The notes under the pieces: model-generated
Databases searched by the model: none
Told to the model about the DNA's origin: nothing
Seen by the model: the letters and a program-made list of their open reading frames with translations, nothing else
NCBI RefSeq assembly: GCF_900637975.1
Contig: NZ_LR134477.1
Span: 3,224,001-3,288,000, forward strand
From: Actinomyces viscosus
GTDB lineage: Bacteria; Actinomycetota; Actinomycetes; Actinomycetales; Actinomycetaceae
Reading direction: 5' to 3'
DNA: 64,000 bases
Program-made: the position numbers and the translations under genes
In this document: positions 1 to 9,744 of the stretch, piece after piece
Position numbering within the stretch: the first letter of the stretch is position 1
How the letters are laid out: each line of letters opens with the position of its first letter

Positions 1-2
1 AG

Positions 3-2780
3 GCAACCGAGCCATCCGACGCGGTCGAGGGTGCCGAGCACGCCGGGGCCGCCGAGGTCGCTGAGGGTGCCGACGCCCCCCGGTCGGCCGGCACGCCCGA
101 GGCCGCCGCGGCCAAGGCTGAGCCCGCCGCCTCTGCCGGCACCGACAACGAGCCCGCTGCCCCCACCGAGACCGCGGCTGAGCCCACCCGGCCCACCGTC
201 GCCCCCGAGGACGCCGCGAGCGCAGACGAGCCTGACGAGCCGGAGGGCCCGGACCCCGACGCCGACGACGGCGAGGAGGAGCACGTCATCGAGGTCGCCG
301 ACCCCCGCGACTTCGCCGACGACTCCGGCCCCCAGTACGAGGACGAGGACTTCGACGAGATCGTCGACGGCGAGGCCGCCCCGGCCCCCGGCCCCGTCGG
401 CACGGCGACCCCGGCGATCGCCCCGTCCTCCATCACCTCCGCCAGCTCGCAGTCGGCCCCCTCCGCGGCCGAGGCCCTGGCGACGCCCTCGACCGCGACG
501 CCGGGGGAGTGCGGCACCTTCGTCCCCGGCAGCGCCGCCAGCTCGGGCCATGCCGTCAGCCCCGCCAGCGCCGCCTCCTCTGCCTCCTCGCTCAGCTCGG
601 CCAGCGCCGCCGACGCCGCGGCCTCGGCCGCCTCCGCCGACACCGCCCAGGTCGACCCCGAGGACCTCCTGCCGCCGCTGAAGTCCTTCAAGAACCGCTT
701 CATCGACCGCGAGCTGACCTGGCTGGACTTCAACGAGCGCGTCCTGGAGCAGGCCGAGGACCACACGCTGCCCCTGCTGGAGCGCGCCTGGTTCCTGGCG
801 ATCTTCTCCTCCAACCTCGATGAGTTCTACATGGTGCGCGTCGCGGGGCTCATGCGCCGCATCAAGGCCGGCATCACCCCGGTGCGCGCCTCGGGCCTGG
901 ACGCCAACCAGGTCCTGGCCCAGGTCACCAGCCGCGCCAAGGAGCTCACCGCCCGCCAGGCCGCCCTCTTCCAGGATGACATCCGCCCCGCCCTGGCCGA
1001 GCACAACGTGAACATCCTGGGCTGGGACGAGCTCAACTCCGACCAGCAGGAGCGCCTGACCCGCTACTTCCGCCACCAGATCTACCCGGTCCTCACCCCG
1101 CTGGCGGTCGACCCCTCCCACCCCTTCCCCTACATCTCGGGCCTGTCCCTCAACCTGGCCGTCATCCTGCGCAACCCGCGCAGCGGCAAGGAGCACTTCG
1201 CCCGCATCAAGGTCCCCGACTCCCTGCCGCGCCTGGTCCAGGTCCCCGGCCGCGAGCTCGACGCCGCCGACAAGTCCGCCGGCTGCGCCGTCATCCCCCT
1301 GGAGGTCGTCATCGGCCAGCACCTCGACCATCTCTTCCCGGGCATGGACATCCTGGAGCACCACCTCTTCCGGGTCACCCGCAACGAGGACCTCGAGGTC
1401 GAGGAGGACGACGCCGAGAACCTCCTCAAGGCCATGGAGAAGGAGCTCGAGCGGCGCCGCTTCGGCGACTGCGTGCGCCTGGAGGTGGAGAACACCATCT
1501 CCTCCTTCACCCGCCGCTACCTGGTGCGCGCCCTGGGCCTCAAGGCCGACGACGTCTTCGAGCTGCCCGCGCCCCTGGACCTGACCTGCCTCAACCAGCT
1601 CCACGACCTGGACATCCCCGACCTGAAGTACCCGCGCTTCGTGCCGGTGACGGCCGCGGGCCTGGCCGCCTACGAGTCCTCCTCGGCGCCGGACGTCTTC
1701 GCCGCCATGCGCGAGCACGACGTCCTCCTGCACCACCCCTACGACTCCTTCTCCACCTCCGTCCAGGAGTTCGTGGCCCAGGCCGCCGCCGACCCCAAGG
1801 TCCTGGCCATCAAGCAGACCCTCTACCGCACCTCCGGCGACTCCCCGATCGTGGACGCCCTCATCGAGGCCGCCGAGGCCGGCAAGCAGGTCGTCGCCAT
1901 CGTGGAGATCAAGGCCCGCTTCGACGAGGAGGCCAACATCTCCTGGGCTCGCAAGCTCGAGCGCGCCGGCGTCCACGTCGTCTACGGCATGGTGGGCCTC
2001 AAGACGCACTGCAAGCTGCTGCTGGTGGTGCGCCAGGAGTCCGACGGCCTGCGCCGCTACTGCCACGTCGGCACCGGCAACTACCACCCCAAGACCGCCC
2101 GCGGCTACGAGGACCTCGGCCTGCTGACCTGCGACCGCGATGTCGCCCAGGACCTGACCACCCTGTTCAACCAGCTCTCCGGCTATGCCCCGCGCGCCCG
2201 CTTCCGTCGCCTGCTCGTGGCCCCCCGCGGCCTGCGCGACGGGCTCGTCGAGCACATCGAGCAGGAGATCGCCAACCACAAGGCCGGCCTTCCCGCCTGG
2301 ATTCGCATCAAGGTCAACTCCATCGTCGACGAGACCGTCATCGACGCCCTCTACCGCGCCTCGCGCGCCGGGGTGCAGGTGGACATCGTCGTGCGCGGCA
2401 TCTGCGGGCTGCGCGCCGGCGTCGAGGGCCTCAGCGAGAACATCCGCGTGCGCTCCATCCTGGGGCGCTTCCTGGAGCACTCGCGCATCTACGCCTTCGC
2501 CGGCGGAGGCCAGACCACGCTGTTCATCGGCTCGGCCGACCTCATGCACCGCAACCTCGACCGCCGCGTCGAGGCCCTGGTGCGCATCACCGACCCGGCC
2601 ATGGTCGAGGACCTCGAGTGGCTGGTGACCCACTGCGCCTCCGACGACGTCTCCTCCTGGCACCTCCAGCCCGACGGCTCCTGGGAGCGTCACCTGCTCG
2701 ACGCCGAGGGCAACCGCCTCGAGGACATCCAGACCAGCCTCATGGCCCGGGCGCGCTCGCGCGTCAAGGGCCGTCACTGA
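3..2780 (+). CDS. ppk: Polyphosphate kinase (PPK1), 5'-partial, long acidic N-terminal extension
   Basis: Reversibly transfers the terminal phosphate of ATP to polyphosphate. The frame is open from the first bases, so the start lies outside the window; 925 residues are visible. About 225 residues rich in Ala, Pro, Ser, Asp and Glu come first. The PPK N-domain starts near base 678 ([13 protein letters not shown]), followed by the [13 protein letters not shown] segment. The catalytic region has the histidine motif [12 protein letters not shown], the FLEHSRI motif holding the second conserved His, and [16 protein letters not shown]. The catalytic part is intact and ends with TGA. A MutT1-like gene begins 12 bases later and the pst operon follows, so this is a phosphate-metabolism cluster. 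The extension is unusual; typical PPK1 proteins are near 690-740 residues. Confidence 0.96.
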   Translation, partial: ATEPSDAVEGAEHAGAAEVAEGADAPRSAGTPEAAAAKAEPAASAGTDNEPAAPTETAAEPTRPTVAPEDAASADEPDEPEGPDPDADDGEEEHVIEVADPRDFADDSGPQYEDEDFDEIVDGEAAPAPGPVGTATPAIAPSSITSASSQSAPSAAEALATPSTATPGECGTFVPGSAASSGHAVSPASAASSASSLSSASAADAAASAASADTAQVDPEDLLPPLKSFKNRFIDRELTWLDFNERVLEQAEDHTLPLLERAWFLAIFSSNLDEFYMVRVAGLMRRIKAGITPVRASGLDANQVLAQVTSRAKELTARQAALFQDDIRPALAEHNVNILGWDELNSDQQERLTRYFRHQIYPVLTPLAVDPSHPFPYISGLSLNLAVILRNPRSGKEHFARIKVPDSLPRLVQVPGRELDAADKSAGCAVIPLEVVIGQHLDHLFPGMDILEHHLFRVTRNEDLEVEEDDAENLLKAMEKELERRRFGDCVRLEVENTISSFTRRYLVRALGLKADDVFELPAPLDLTCLNQLHDLDIPDLKYPRFVPVTAAGLAAYESSSAPDVFAAMREHDVLLHHPYDSFSTSVQEFVAQAAADPKVLAIKQTLYRTSGDSPIVDALIEAAEAGKQVVAIVEIKARFDEEANISWARKLERAGVHVVYGMVGLKTHCKLLLVVRQESDGLRRYCHVGTGNYHPKTARGYEDLGLLTCDRDVAQDLTTLFNQLSGYAPRARFRRLLVAPRGLRDGLVEHIEQEIANHKAGLPAWIRIKVNSIVDETVIDALYRASRAGVQVDIVVRGICGLRAGVEGLSENIRVRSILGRFLEHSRIYAFAGGGQTTLFIGSADLMHRNLDRRVEALVRITDPAMVEDLEWLVTHCASDDVSSWHLQPDGSWERHLLDAEGNRLEDIQTSLMARARSRVKGRH

Positions 2781-2792
2781 GACGGCCGTGCC

Positions 2793-3821
2793 ATGAGCCC
2801 GTCCAGCAGGAAGAACGGCTCGCGCGAGACGGTGCGGGCCGCCGGCGCCCTTGTGTGGCGTGAGAAGGGCAAGCACCTCGAGGTGCTCCTGGTCCACCGC
2901 CCCCGCTACGACGACTGGTCCATCCCCAAGGGCAAGGTCGACGCGTGCGAGTCCGTGCGCACCTGCGCGGTGCGCGAGGTCGCCGAGGAGACCGGCGTCC
3001 AGGTGATCCTGGGGCAGCCGCTCAGCCGCGTGCGCTACAAGATCGGCGACGGCACCCGTAAGGAGGTCCACTACTGGGCGGCCCGCGTCGCCCCCGGCTC
3101 CTCGGCCGCCGTCGCCGCCCGCGCCGCCGTCAAGCCCGCCTCCACCAAGGAGATCGACGACGTCGAGTGGCTGCGCGTGGGCCAGGCCCGCAAGCGCCTG
3201 ACCTACTCCTACGACCGCGACCTGCTCGGCGAGCTGGTCGACCTGTGGGAGGACGGCAAGCTCGACACCTGGACCCTGGTCCTCGTGCGCCACGGCCGCG
3301 CCGTCAAGCGCTCGGTGTGGAACCGCCCCAAGGAGCGGGACAAGGAGACCGACGAGGCCACCCGCCCCCTGACCCACGACCAGGGGGAGACCCGGGCCCG
3401 CGCCCTCGTCCCGATCCTGGCCGCCTACGGGGTGGGCCGGGTCATCACCAGCCCCTGGAAGCGCTGCGTCGACACGGTCGCCCCCTACGCCAGGGCGGCC
3501 GGCCTCACCTTGGAGACGGCCGGGGCCCTGACCGAGATGGCCCACGCCGAGCACCCCAAGGGCGTGCGCTCCGTGGTCAAGAAGGTCCTGGGCGTGCGCG
3601 AGGAGCCGACGGCGCTGTGCACCCACCGGCCCGTCCTGCCCACCATCATGGAGGTCGTCTCCCAGTACGCGCCCGGCAAGCTCCTGCGCTCCGTGCCCGA
3701 CCGGGACCCCTGGCTCAAGACCGGGGAGATCCTCGTGGTCCACATGGCTCGCCGCCCCCGCGGCAAGATCCGCGCCGTCGCCATCGAGAAGCAGCGCCCG
3801 GTCCTGTCCGAGGGCCGGTGA
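2793..3821 (+). CDS. Nudix hydrolase fused to histidine phosphatase (MutT1-like)
   Basis: 342 residues in two domains. Residues about 14-150 form a Nudix domain; the Nudix box runs from Gly47 (GKVDACE) through REVAEETGV. From about residue 160 there is a histidine-phosphatase domain opening with LVRHGRA (phospho-acceptor His) and carrying SPWKRCVDT. This architecture matches mycobacterial MutT1, which hydrolyses 8-oxo-dGTP and diadenosine polyphosphates, so nucleotide-pool sanitation is the likely role. It follows ppk by 12 bases and is probably cotranscribed with it. The exact substrate cannot be read from sequence. Confidence 0.9.
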   Translation: MSPSSRKNGSRETVRAAGALVWREKGKHLEVLLVHRPRYDDWSIPKGKVDACESVRTCAVREVAEETGVQVILGQPLSRVRYKIGDGTRKEVHYWAARVAPGSSAAVAARAAVKPASTKEIDDVEWLRVGQARKRLTYSYDRDLLGELVDLWEDGKLDTWTLVLVRHGRAVKRSVWNRPKERDKETDEATRPLTHDQGETRARALVPILAAYGVGRVITSPWKRCVDTVAPYARAAGLTLETAGALTEMAHAEHPKGVRSVVKKVLGVREEPTALCTHRPVLPTIMEVVSQYAPGKLLRSVPDRDPWLKTGEILVVHMARRPRGKIRAVAIEKQRPVLSEGR

Positions 3822-3847
3822 CCGAGGCCTGGGAGGGAATGCCGTTG

Positions 3848-4123
3848 CTACGTCGCCTGCGAGCGGGACCTGTGCCACGCCAGGAAGACGAGAATGTCAA
3901 GGATCAGGAGACTGAGCACCGAGGCTTGCGCGGCGCACCAGAACAGAAGGTTGTGGGGCAGTAGCTGCTGGGGGTCGAATCCGTGCTCCTCGGCACGGTT
4001 GACCGCAATGGTGTCGGCGATGCTCCACAGCACGTAGAAGCTGATAACTGTGACGTTCAGTGCTGCCAGCGCGCAGAAGAACCCCGTGCGCGAAGAGATG
4101 GTGAGGCTTCCGTCGTGCGCCAT
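3848..4123 (-). CDS. Small two-TM membrane protein, unknown function
   Basis: A 91-residue protein read leftward. I chose the ATG at 4123 rather than an in-frame start 39 bases upstream because AAAGGA sits 7 bases before it. Two hydrophobic segments are visible (around FFCALAALNVTVISFYVLW and LLFWCAAQASVLSLLILDIL) with a short charged loop between them and a basic C-terminus, WHRSRSQAT. I recognise no family. It converges on the MutT1-like gene and is divergent from pstS, so it shares the intergenic region containing the PHO-box-like repeats; phosphate regulation is possible but unproven. Confidence 0.7.
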   Translation of the reverse strand: MAHDGSLTISSRTGFFCALAALNVTVISFYVLWSIADTIAVNRAEEHGFDPQQLLPHNLLFWCAAQASVLSLLILDILVFLAWHRSRSQAT

Positions 4124-4130
4124 GTCGATA

Positions 4131-4136
4131 TCCTTT
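4131..4136 (-). promoter_or_regulatory. Ribosome binding site of the small membrane gene
   Basis: The minus strand reads AAAGGA, 7 bases before the ATG at 4123. It decides this start over the upstream in-frame codon. Confidence 0.75.
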
Positions 4137-4194
4137 GCCGTGGGCTGCCGTCTATCGACCACCGTATAAAATGGTGACGCTCCTCACGGAGGGT

Positions 4195-4236
4195 GTTTAC
4201 CGTCCGTTTACCCTCGTCACCCGGAACCTTCATCCG
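4195..4236 (+). promoter_or_regulatory. PHO-box-like direct repeats upstream of pstS
   Basis: GTTTACC occurs at 4195 and again at 4206, 11 bases apart, followed by TCACCC at 4217 and TTCATCC at 4229. Consecutive 11-base units ending in an A(C/T)CC core are how PhoP-type PHO boxes look in Streptomyces and relatives. The site lies 70-115 bases before the pstS start, the expected place for phosphate-starvation control. The assignment to PhoP is inference. Confidence 0.6.
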
Positions 4237-4308
4237 GGGCGCCTATCGTCAACGCCGCCTGACATTCGCCCGGCACCTGACTGAACCCCGACTCAGCGAG
4301 GAGAGCCT

Positions 4309-5382
4309 GTGCTCCTGACCCGTCGCGGCGCCCTGGGCGCCCTGAGCGCGGCCGCCCTGAGCGCGCTGGCCGCCTGCGGGCGCGACGCTGGCGCCCCCGA
4401 CCCCAACGCCTCCAGCGACCTGGAGGGGGAGATCCGCGGAGCGGGCGCCACCTCCCAGTCCGACGCGCAGGACGCCTGGATGAACGCCTTCATGGGCGCC
4501 AACCTGCGCGCCACCGTCGACTACGCCGGCGGCGGCTCCGGGGCCGGACGCACCAAGCTCGTCGAGGGCGCCGTCGACTTCGCCGGCACCGACACCCCCA
4601 TGAGCGCCGCCGAGATCAACAAGGTCGGCGGCGTCGTCGAGCTGCCCCTCTACGTCTCCCCGATCGCCGTGGCCTACAACCTGCCCGGCCTCACCGGCGA
4701 GTCCCACGTCAACATGACCGGTGAGGTCCTCGCCCAGGTCCTCACCGGCGCCATCACCCGCTGGAACGACCCCACCCTGGCCGCCCTCAACCCCGGCGCC
4801 GCGCTGCCGGACCAGCGGATCATCGTCGTCGGCCGCTCCGACGACTCCGGCACCACCAAGGCCCTGACCACCTACCTGGCCACCGTCGCCCCCGAGATCT
4901 GGACCCACGACCCCGAGGAGACCTGGCCGCTGCGCGGGGGCCAGTCCGGCGACGGCACCGCCGGCATGATCCAGACCGTCTCCGCCGCCGTCGGCGCCAT
5001 CGGCTACGCCGACGCCTCCAAGGTCCCCTCCACCCTGGGAACCGTCGCCGTCGGCAGCCACGGGGCCTACGTGCCCGTCTCGGCCGACGCCGCGGCCGCC
5101 GCCCTCGATGCCGCCACCCTGGGCGCCGAGGCCGACGAGACCCGCCTGCTCTACACCCCCAGCCACGACGCCGACGGCGCCTACCCCATCGTCCTGGTCT
5201 CCTACCTGGCCGCCCGCCTGAGCTACGACGACGCCGAGATCGCCGCCGTCGTCAAGGCCTACCTGCGCTTCGCCGCCTCCACCAGGGGGCAGGACACCTC
5301 GTCCAAGGCCACCGGCTGCGCCCCCATCACCCGGGAGATGCGCGAGAAGATCAACACCGCCATCGACAGGATCGACGCCTGA
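4309..5382 (+). CDS. pstS: Phosphate ABC transporter substrate-binding lipoprotein PstS
   Basis: 357 residues, GTG start preceded by an AGGAGAG ribosome site. The N-terminus has a twin-arginine pair and a lipobox (TRRGALGALS to LAAC, Cys about residue 23), so the protein should be lipid-anchored outside the membrane. Phosphate-binding segments typical of PstS are visible: GAGATSQSD, YAGGGSGAGRTKLVEG, FAGTDTPMS and the SDDSGTTKALT loop. It captures inorganic phosphate and hands it to PstC/PstA. First gene of pstSCAB, behind PHO-box-like repeats. Confidence 0.96.
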   Translation: MLLTRRGALGALSAAALSALAACGRDAGAPDPNASSDLEGEIRGAGATSQSDAQDAWMNAFMGANLRATVDYAGGGSGAGRTKLVEGAVDFAGTDTPMSAAEINKVGGVVELPLYVSPIAVAYNLPGLTGESHVNMTGEVLAQVLTGAITRWNDPTLAALNPGAALPDQRIIVVGRSDDSGTTKALTTYLATVAPEIWTHDPEETWPLRGGQSGDGTAGMIQTVSAAVGAIGYADASKVPSTLGTVAVGSHGAYVPVSADAAAAALDAATLGAEADETRLLYTPSHDADGAYPIVLVSYLAARLSYDDAEIAAVVKAYLRFAASTRGQDTSSKATGCAPITREMREKINTAIDRIDA

Positions 5383-5476
5383 GCCGACAGGCCGGCCGCA
5401 GCACCGAACTGATCTGAACCTAAGCGCACATGTCCAGTCAGCACCCACCCGCCCAGCCGCCGCCCCAGACACCCCG

Positions 5477-5483
5477 AGGAGGG
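5477..5483 (+). promoter_or_regulatory. Ribosome binding site that sets the pstC start
   Basis: AGGAGGG lies 6 bases before an in-frame GTG at 5490. The upstream ATG at 5430 has no such site, so 5490 is preferred. Confidence 0.75.
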
Positions 5484-5489
5484 TCAGCC

Positions 5490-6509
5490 GTGGCCAGCAC
5501 CACCGCACCGTCGTCGGCTCCGCCGCCCCGATCAGGCGCCGCGACCGCGCCCAGCAGCTCCGACGACGCCGCCATCCAGCCCGGGAAGGCCCCCGGGCAG
5601 ACCGGCAACCGGATCTTCACCGGCCTGTCCTTCGGGGCTGGCACCCTCATCATGGTGGTGCTCGCCCTCGTGGCCGCCTTCCTCATCCGGGAGGCCCTGC
5701 CCGCCCTGACGGCCTCGCGCGAGACCCTCGAGTCGGTCTCCTTCATGCGCGAGCGCGGCCTGTGGGGGTACGTGGCCCCGCTCGTCTTCGGCACGCTGCT
5801 GTCCTCGACCATCGCCCTGGGCGTCGCGGTGCCGCTGAGCATCGGGGTGGCGCTGTTCATCTCCCACTTCGCTCCGCGCCGCCTGGCCCAGGTGCTGGGG
5901 TACATGGTCGACCTCCTGGCCGCCATCCCCTCGGTGGTCTTCGGCCTGTGGGGCTTCCTGTGGCTCGTGCCCCTGCTCGACCCGGTCAACACCTGGCTGA
6001 CGGAGAACCTCGGCTTCATCCCCCTGTTCGCCGACTACACGGCCCCCGCCAAGAACATCACCACCGCCTCCCTGGTCCTGGCCGTCATGATCCTGCCGAT
6101 CATCACCGCCACCATCCGGGAGATCTTCCTGCAGACCCCCACCCTCCAGGAGGAGGCCTCCCTGGCCCTGGGCGCCACCCGCTACGAGATGATCCGCCAG
6201 GCCGTCCTGCCCTTCGGCCGCTCCGGCATCATCTCCGCCTCCATGCTGGGACTCGGACGCGCCCTGGGCGAGACCATGGCCGTCCTCATGATCCTCTCGC
6301 CGGGCATGGGGCTGAATCTGCGCATCCTCCAGGCCGGCCAGCACCAGACCATCGCCGCCAACATCGCCTCGCAGTTCCGCGAGGCCTACGGACTGAGCGT
6401 CAACGTGCTCATCGCCACCGGCCTGGTCCTGTTCATCATCACCTTCGCGGTCAACTCCCTGGCGCGGTGGATCATCGCGCGCCGCTCCGAGTTCTCAGGA
6501 GCCAGCTGA
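5490..6509 (+). CDS. pstC: Phosphate ABC transporter permease PstC
   Basis: 339 residues from GTG 5490, chosen for the AGGAGGG upstream; an ATG at 5430 would add 20 Pro/Gln-rich residues. After a disordered N-terminus of about 40 residues there are six hydrophobic segments and the permease coupling region (EEASLALGATRYEMIRQAVLP) with the EAA-like motif ending GRALGETMAVLMI, characteristic of PstC. With PstA it forms the membrane channel for phosphate. It ends one base before the pstA ATG, implying translational coupling. Confidence 0.95.
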   Translation: MASTTAPSSAPPPRSGAATAPSSSDDAAIQPGKAPGQTGNRIFTGLSFGAGTLIMVVLALVAAFLIREALPALTASRETLESVSFMRERGLWGYVAPLVFGTLLSSTIALGVAVPLSIGVALFISHFAPRRLAQVLGYMVDLLAAIPSVVFGLWGFLWLVPLLDPVNTWLTENLGFIPLFADYTAPAKNITTASLVLAVMILPIITATIREIFLQTPTLQEEASLALGATRYEMIRQAVLPFGRSGIISASMLGLGRALGETMAVLMILSPGMGLNLRILQAGQHQTIAANIASQFREAYGLSVNVLIATGLVLFIITFAVNSLARWIIARRSEFSGAS

Positions 6510-6510
6510 C

Positions 6511-7716
6511 ATGACGCCCACGAACACGCCCGACCCCGCCCGACCCACCGGTCCCGACAGCTCCGCTGCCGACGGTTCCGCCGACCCGGCCGGCGCGGCG
6601 CCCGCCCCCAAGTCCCTCAAGGCCGCGCTCGCGGCCGCCGAGGCCCCGGCCGCCCCCGTCGACCCCCTGGCCGACCCGCCCTCCATCGAGGGCGTGCCCC
6701 TGACCTCCTACCGCCTGCCCGACTGGTTCATCTGGGCGGCGCTGGGAGCCGCCTTCGTCGTCGTCGGCGGGATCGGCCTGCTGGCCGGCTGGAGCATCGC
6801 CGCCGTCGTCACCCTGACCGCCCTGGTGTGGGTGGTGGGCGCCACCGCCGTCTCCTGGGTGCGCGAGGGCGAGCGCTGGGGCCGCAACACCTTGGTGACC
6901 CTCCTCATCTACCTGTCCTTCGCCATCGTCATGGTGCCGCTGGTCTCCCTGGTGTGGATGGTCCTGTCCGGCGGCTCGGCCCGCTTCGGCTACGACTTCC
7001 TGACCACCAACATGCGCGGCGCCGACGCCTCCAACGGCGGCTTCTACCACGGCATCGTCGGCACCCTCCAGATCACCGGGATCGCCACCCTCATCTCGGT
7101 GCCGCTGGGGCTGTTCACCGCCGTCTTCCTCGTGGAGTACAACGGCGGCTGGATCGCCCGGGCCATCACCTTCCTCGTCGACGTCATGACCGGCATCCCC
7201 TCGATCGTGGCCGGCCTGTTCGCCTACTCGATCTTCCTCATCGTGGCCGGCCCCCGCTACCAGGCCGGCATCATCGGCGCCGTCGCCCTGAGCGTCCTCA
7301 TGACGCCGGTGGTCATCCGCGGCGTGGAGGAGATGCTCAAGCTCGTCCCCTCCCACCTGCGCGAGGCCTCCTACGCCCTGGGCGTGCCCAAGTGGCTCAC
7401 CATCGTCAAGGTCGTGCTGCGCACCGCGGTGGCCGGCATCACCACCTCCGTCATGATCGCCATCGCCCGCGTCATCGGCGAGACCGCGCCGCTGCTCATC
7501 ACCGTGGGCCTGACGATCCGCACCAACACCAACCCGTTCGACGGCTCCATGGCCACCCTGCCGGTGCTCGTCTACGACCAGTACTCCCGCGGTGAGGCCG
7601 CCGCCATGGAACGCGCCTGGGCCGGGGCGCTGACCCTCATCATCCTCGTCATGCTGCTCAACCTCGCGGCCCGCCTCATCTCGAAGTACTTCAGCCCCAA
7701 GGGCGGCCGGCGCTGA
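6511..7716 (+). CDS. pstA: Phosphate ABC transporter permease PstA
   Basis: 401 residues. A roughly 70-residue Pro/Ala-rich N-terminus precedes the membrane part; two extra N-terminal hydrophobic segments (about residues 70-110) come before the standard core. The core contains GIVGTLQITGIATLISVPLG and the cytoplasmic coupling loop LREASYALGVPKWLTIVKVVL followed by ARVIGETAPLLIT, typical of PstA. The N-terminal extension makes it longer than the common ~290 residues. It starts one base after the pstC stop and partners PstC. Confidence 0.95.
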   Translation: MTPTNTPDPARPTGPDSSAADGSADPAGAAPAPKSLKAALAAAEAPAAPVDPLADPPSIEGVPLTSYRLPDWFIWAALGAAFVVVGGIGLLAGWSIAAVVTLTALVWVVGATAVSWVREGERWGRNTLVTLLIYLSFAIVMVPLVSLVWMVLSGGSARFGYDFLTTNMRGADASNGGFYHGIVGTLQITGIATLISVPLGLFTAVFLVEYNGGWIARAITFLVDVMTGIPSIVAGLFAYSIFLIVAGPRYQAGIIGAVALSVLMTPVVIRGVEEMLKLVPSHLREASYALGVPKWLTIVKVVLRTAVAGITTSVMIAIARVIGETAPLLITVGLTIRTNTNPFDGSMATLPVLVYDQYSRGEAAAMERAWAGALTLIILVMLLNLAARLISKYFSPKGGRR

Positions 7717-7782
7717 GACTGGCCCGAGCCGCAGCGCTCAGTGCCCCCAGCGCCCCAGAGCCCTCCACCGTCCACCTCAGGT

Positions 7783-7788
7783 AAAGGA
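7783..7788 (+). promoter_or_regulatory. Ribosome binding site that sets the pstB start
   Basis: AAAGGA with 6 bases to the GTG at 7795. The in-frame GTG at 7741 lacks a comparable site and would add a Pro-rich leader unlike the family. Confidence 0.75.
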
Positions 7789-7794
7789 ACCGAC

Positions 7795-8574
7795 GTGTCC
7801 AAGCGCATCGACGTCATCGGCGAGAACATCTACTACGGCGACTTCCTGGCCGTCAAGGACGTCAACGTCGTCATCGAGCCCAAGTCCGTCACCGCCCTCA
7901 TCGGCCCCTCCGGCTGTGGGAAGTCCACCTTCCTGCGCACCCTCAACCGCATGCACGAGACCATCCCCGGTGCCCGCGTCGAGGGGCAGGTCATCGTCGA
8001 CGGCGTCAACCTCTACGGCCCCGGCGTCGACGCCGTCCAGGTGCGCCGCGCCATCGGCATGGTCTTCCAGCGGCCCAACCCGTTCCCCACCATGTCGATC
8101 GCCGAGAACGTCCTGGCCGGCGTGCGTCTCAACAACCGCCGGATCAAGAAGTCCTACGCCGACGACCTGGTGGAGGCCTCCCTGCGCGGGGCCAACCTGT
8201 GGGACGAGGTCAAGGACCGTCTCGACCGGCCGGGCCTGGGACTCTCGGGCGGTCAGCAGCAGCGCCTGTGCATCGCCCGCGCCATCGCGGTCAAGCCCGC
8301 CGTCCTGCTCATGGACGAGCCCTGCTCCGCCCTGGACCCCATCTCCACGCTGGCGATCGAGGACCTCATCTCCGAGCTCAAGACCGACTACACGATCGTC
8401 ATCGTCACCCACAACATGCAGCAGGCCTCGCGCGTGAGTGACATGACCGGCTTCTTCAACCTGGAGGCCACCGGCAAGCCCGGCCACCTCGTCGAGTACG
8501 ACTCCACCGACAAGATCTTCTCCGCCCCCAGTGAGCAGGCCACCGAGGACTACATCTCGGGCCGCTTCGGCTGA
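7795..8574 (+). CDS. pstB: Phosphate ABC transporter ATP-binding protein PstB
   Basis: 259 residues, the normal PstB length, from GTG 7795. Walker A is GPSGCGKST, the Q-loop region is [12 protein letters not shown] (typical of PstB), the signature is LSGGQQQRL, Walker B is [13 protein letters not shown] and the switch His is in VTHNMQQA. It hydrolyses ATP to drive phosphate import through PstCA. Last gene of the operon; a strong inverted repeat follows. Confidence 0.97.
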   Translation: MSKRIDVIGENIYYGDFLAVKDVNVVIEPKSVTALIGPSGCGKSTFLRTLNRMHETIPGARVEGQVIVDGVNLYGPGVDAVQVRRAIGMVFQRPNPFPTMSIAENVLAGVRLNNRRIKKSYADDLVEASLRGANLWDEVKDRLDRPGLGLSGGQQQRLCIARAIAVKPAVLLMDEPCSALDPISTLAIEDLISELKTDYTIVIVTHNMQQASRVSDMTGFFNLEATGKPGHLVEYDSTDKIFSAPSEQATEDYISGRFG

Positions 8575-8604
8575 GCCGGCGGGTACGCCACCGATCGGAT
8601 CCGT

Positions 8605-8671
8605 CGAGCCGGGCACTTTTCGCGTAGGACAACCGTTTTTCGGTAGGGCTACGCGAAAAGTGCCCGGCTCG
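8605..8671. terminator. 23-bp perfect inverted repeat between convergent pstB and glnR-like gene
   Basis: Bases 8605-8627 and 8649-8671 are exact reverse complements. The 21-base loop contains a smaller ACCG-TTTTT-CGGT hairpin. It lies between convergent genes and probably acts as a bidirectional terminator. Nothing else is recognisable in the rest of the 8575-8899 gap. Confidence 0.65.
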
Positions 8672-8899
8672 GTGTCCGGAGAATTGGAGAATTAAGGACG
8701 TCGGGCCGGAGAGCGCCAGTCGGCGCGAATGCCGCTCGTGGCGGCTTAAGTTGGAGCCCGGGGCCCGTCGCGGCCCGACGCCGCCCAAGAGTCTACAGGT
8801 CCGGGCAGCCGGCCGCCCCGGTGTCCACCAGTCGGTCGGGGCGGCTCCTGCCTCTGACCACCGCCTCCCGGGCCCGCTCGGAGGCCGGGACCTCTGGCT

Positions 8900-9571
8900 C
8901 TACGCGTCCTCGGGGGCGTCCAGGCGGTAGCCGACGTTGCGGACGGTGCCGATGAGGTGGTCGTGCTCGGTGCCGAGCTTGGCGCGCAGACGACGAATGT
9001 GGACATCCACCGTGCGCGAGCCGCCGATGTAGTCCTCGCCCCACACCTCGTGCAGGAGCGCGTCGCGGGTGAGCACCCGCCCCTGGTTGGCGGCCAGGAA
9101 CTTCAGCAGCTCGAACTCCTTGTAGGTCAGGTCCAGGATCGAGCCGCGCAGGCGGGCCGTGTAGGCGGTGACATCGATGACGAGGTCGCCGACGTCGATA
9201 CGGTCGTCGTCGACCTCGTCCACCACCGGGACGTGCGCGCGCAGGAGCCGCAACCGGGCCGACAGCTCGGCGGGCTTGGCGCCGGCCATGACGAAGTCGG
9301 CGGCCCCCCAGTCGATCTGCACCGCGGCCGCGCCGCCCTCCTCCAGGATGAGGATGATGGGCGGGCAGTCCATGGGGCCGGTGAAGAGCTGGCACAGGGC
9401 GCGGGCCCGGGTCAGGTCTCCGCGCGCGTCGATCATGACGACGTCGGCGCTGTCCACCTTCGCGTAGGAGGAGGGGATCGGGGGAAGGCACTCCACCTGG
9501 GAGTCCAGGAAGGAGGTTGCGGGCAGGACATCGGTGGCGTCACTCTCACGAGTGAACATGATGATCCGCAT
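8900..9571 (-). CDS. GlnR-type winged-helix response regulator
   Basis: 223 residues from the ATG at 9571, which has GGAGG upstream; an in-frame start 29 codons earlier is less likely. The N-terminal half is a receiver-like domain (MRIIMFTRESDATDVLP; DVVMIDAR; ILILEEGGAAAVQIDWGAADF) with the layout of actinobacterial GlnR, whose receiver works as a dimer without classic phosphorylation. The C-terminal half is an OmpR/PhoB winged helix (DLTYKEFELLKFLA; LLHEVWGEDY; RTVDVHIRRLRAKLG; IGTVRNVGYRLD). GlnR controls nitrogen genes in relatives. Its place next to pst suggests, but does not show, a link to phosphate control. Confidence 0.85.
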   Translation of the reverse strand: MRIIMFTRESDATDVLPATSFLDSQVECLPPIPSSYAKVDSADVVMIDARGDLTRARALCQLFTGPMDCPPIILILEEGGAAAVQIDWGAADFVMAGAKPAELSARLRLLRAHVPVVDEVDDDRIDVGDLVIDVTAYTARLRGSILDLTYKEFELLKFLAANQGRVLTRDALLHEVWGEDYIGGSRTVDVHIRRLRAKLGTEHDHLIGTVRNVGYRLDAPEDA

Positions 9572-9744
9572 GGCTGCTCCCTCCGGGGCTCTCGACCGGG
9601 ACTCACCGGCGCAGACGAGCTGAGCAGCGGCGATACTGTCGGGGCAAGTCAACCACACCTGGCCGAGGGCGGAATCCCCAGGGAGGAAAATGACCGGATC
9701 GGGAGACGGCGGAGTGGGGCCCGCGGCCGTCCGGGTGTGGGACG

